This document shows positions 63,701-64,000 of a stretch of 64,000 nt of DNA, piece by piece. This DNA is from Planococcus citri (Eukaryota > Arthropoda > Insecta > Hemiptera > Pseudococcidae). Every line of letters begins with the position of its first letter. Within the stretch, counting starts at the first letter, position 1. Where the stretch lies: NCBI RefSeq assembly GCF_950023065.1, contig NC_088680.1:23238559-23302558 (forward strand), in the 5' to 3' direction. A program made the translations under genes and the position numbers. The notes under the pieces are model-generated. The model saw only the letters and a program-made list of their open reading frames with translations, had not been told where the DNA came from and made no database searches.

Positions 63701-64000
63701 GAAATAATTTCAGAAAATTAAACACAAAAATGTCAATTGTAAAATTGCCGGAATTTTGACACGAGCGAGCAATCGACGAAAAAAAATATTCGAGTATAGA
63801 GAATAAAGAATGAACAATTTGTGAAAAATTCCGTAAATAAGAAGAATCATTTTAGAACAGAAAACATTAAAATCAAAGGTAAGAAACGGGGGAGGAGAAT
63901 GCAACAAAATTATTGAAATTGAAAGAAAAATGAAACGTAAAAAAAAAAATCAAGAAAGCCCCCCCAAAAAATTCGAAATAAAAACAACAAGATCTTAAAA
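60791..64000. other. No gene seen to the window end
   Basis: Moderately AT-rich with CpG-retaining sequence at about 61380-62900, where overlapping frames of 60-93 codons on both strands are unrecognised. GAGCTTC is tandemly repeated at about 62454-62469. The last 700 bases are A-rich. Confidence 0.35.

Noticed and set aside
1..64000. Possible tRNA genes, CRISPR arrays or bacterial operon signals
   Set aside because: No cloverleaf with a GGTTCRANYCC box, no regular spacer array and no Shine-Dalgarno-linked gene clusters were seen; the DNA is eukaryotic nuclear in character.

Overview
The window looks like nuclear DNA from an insect. It is AT-rich and almost gene-free, full of homopolymer runs and transposon relics, with spliceosomal splice signals and frequent GTAGGTACCTAC-type low-complexity sequence. 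I infer a sternorrhynchan hemipteran, most plausibly a mealybug. The reason is that the one long protein-coding gene belongs to a bacterial family (AAA-ATPase-like plus PD-(D/E)XK nuclease) that I recall being reported among genes transferred from bacteria into mealybug nuclear genomes. The species call is inference.

Two coding loci can be supported. (1) On the minus strand at 33126-33291 lies the first coding exon of an ovo/shavenbaby transcription factor. It ends in a clean GTGAGT donor. The zinc-finger exons are not visible, so the rest of the gene should lie at lower coordinates, probably beyond position 1, making roughly 1-33 kb a large first intron. A CpG-rich stretch at 33.73-33.94 kb is a candidate promoter. 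(2) On the plus strand at 48279-50270 lies a two-exon gene of bacterial origin. A 17-residue signal-peptide-like exon is joined in phase 0 across a 255-bp intron to a complete AAA-ATPase-like/PD-(D/E)XK body of 561 residues. ATPase motifs are intact, while two of the nuclease active-site positions are replaced by asparagine. This is the most interesting object in the window.

The rest is repeats. The left third (1-33 kb) has diverged direct repeats (1-990, 1918-2965, 17.9-18.4, 21.2-21.8, 25.3-25.8 kb), a 30-bp minisatellite open in reading frames on both strands (7.6-8.1 kb), and a 236-bp MITE (10.5 kb). The middle (34-53 kb) holds a family of long palindromic fold-back elements (34.9-37.5, 45.6-46.4 and 50.7-52.5 kb), with an internally deleted hairpin relative at 58.8-59.1 kb. 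All but the hairpin carry the 13-bp palindrome CTGGAGNCTCCAG. One fold-back contains a nested 969-bp element built from AGATCT-rich 115-bp repeats. A further inverted-repeat element sits at 41.6-42.4 kb and a small TA-flanked MITE at 47.1 kb. The right end (53-64 kb) has tandem repeats of about 130-165 bp and otherwise nothing recognised.

No tRNA, rRNA, CRISPR or operon structure was seen. Short exons without obvious domains could easily be missed by eye in DNA like this, so the absence of other genes is not proof.
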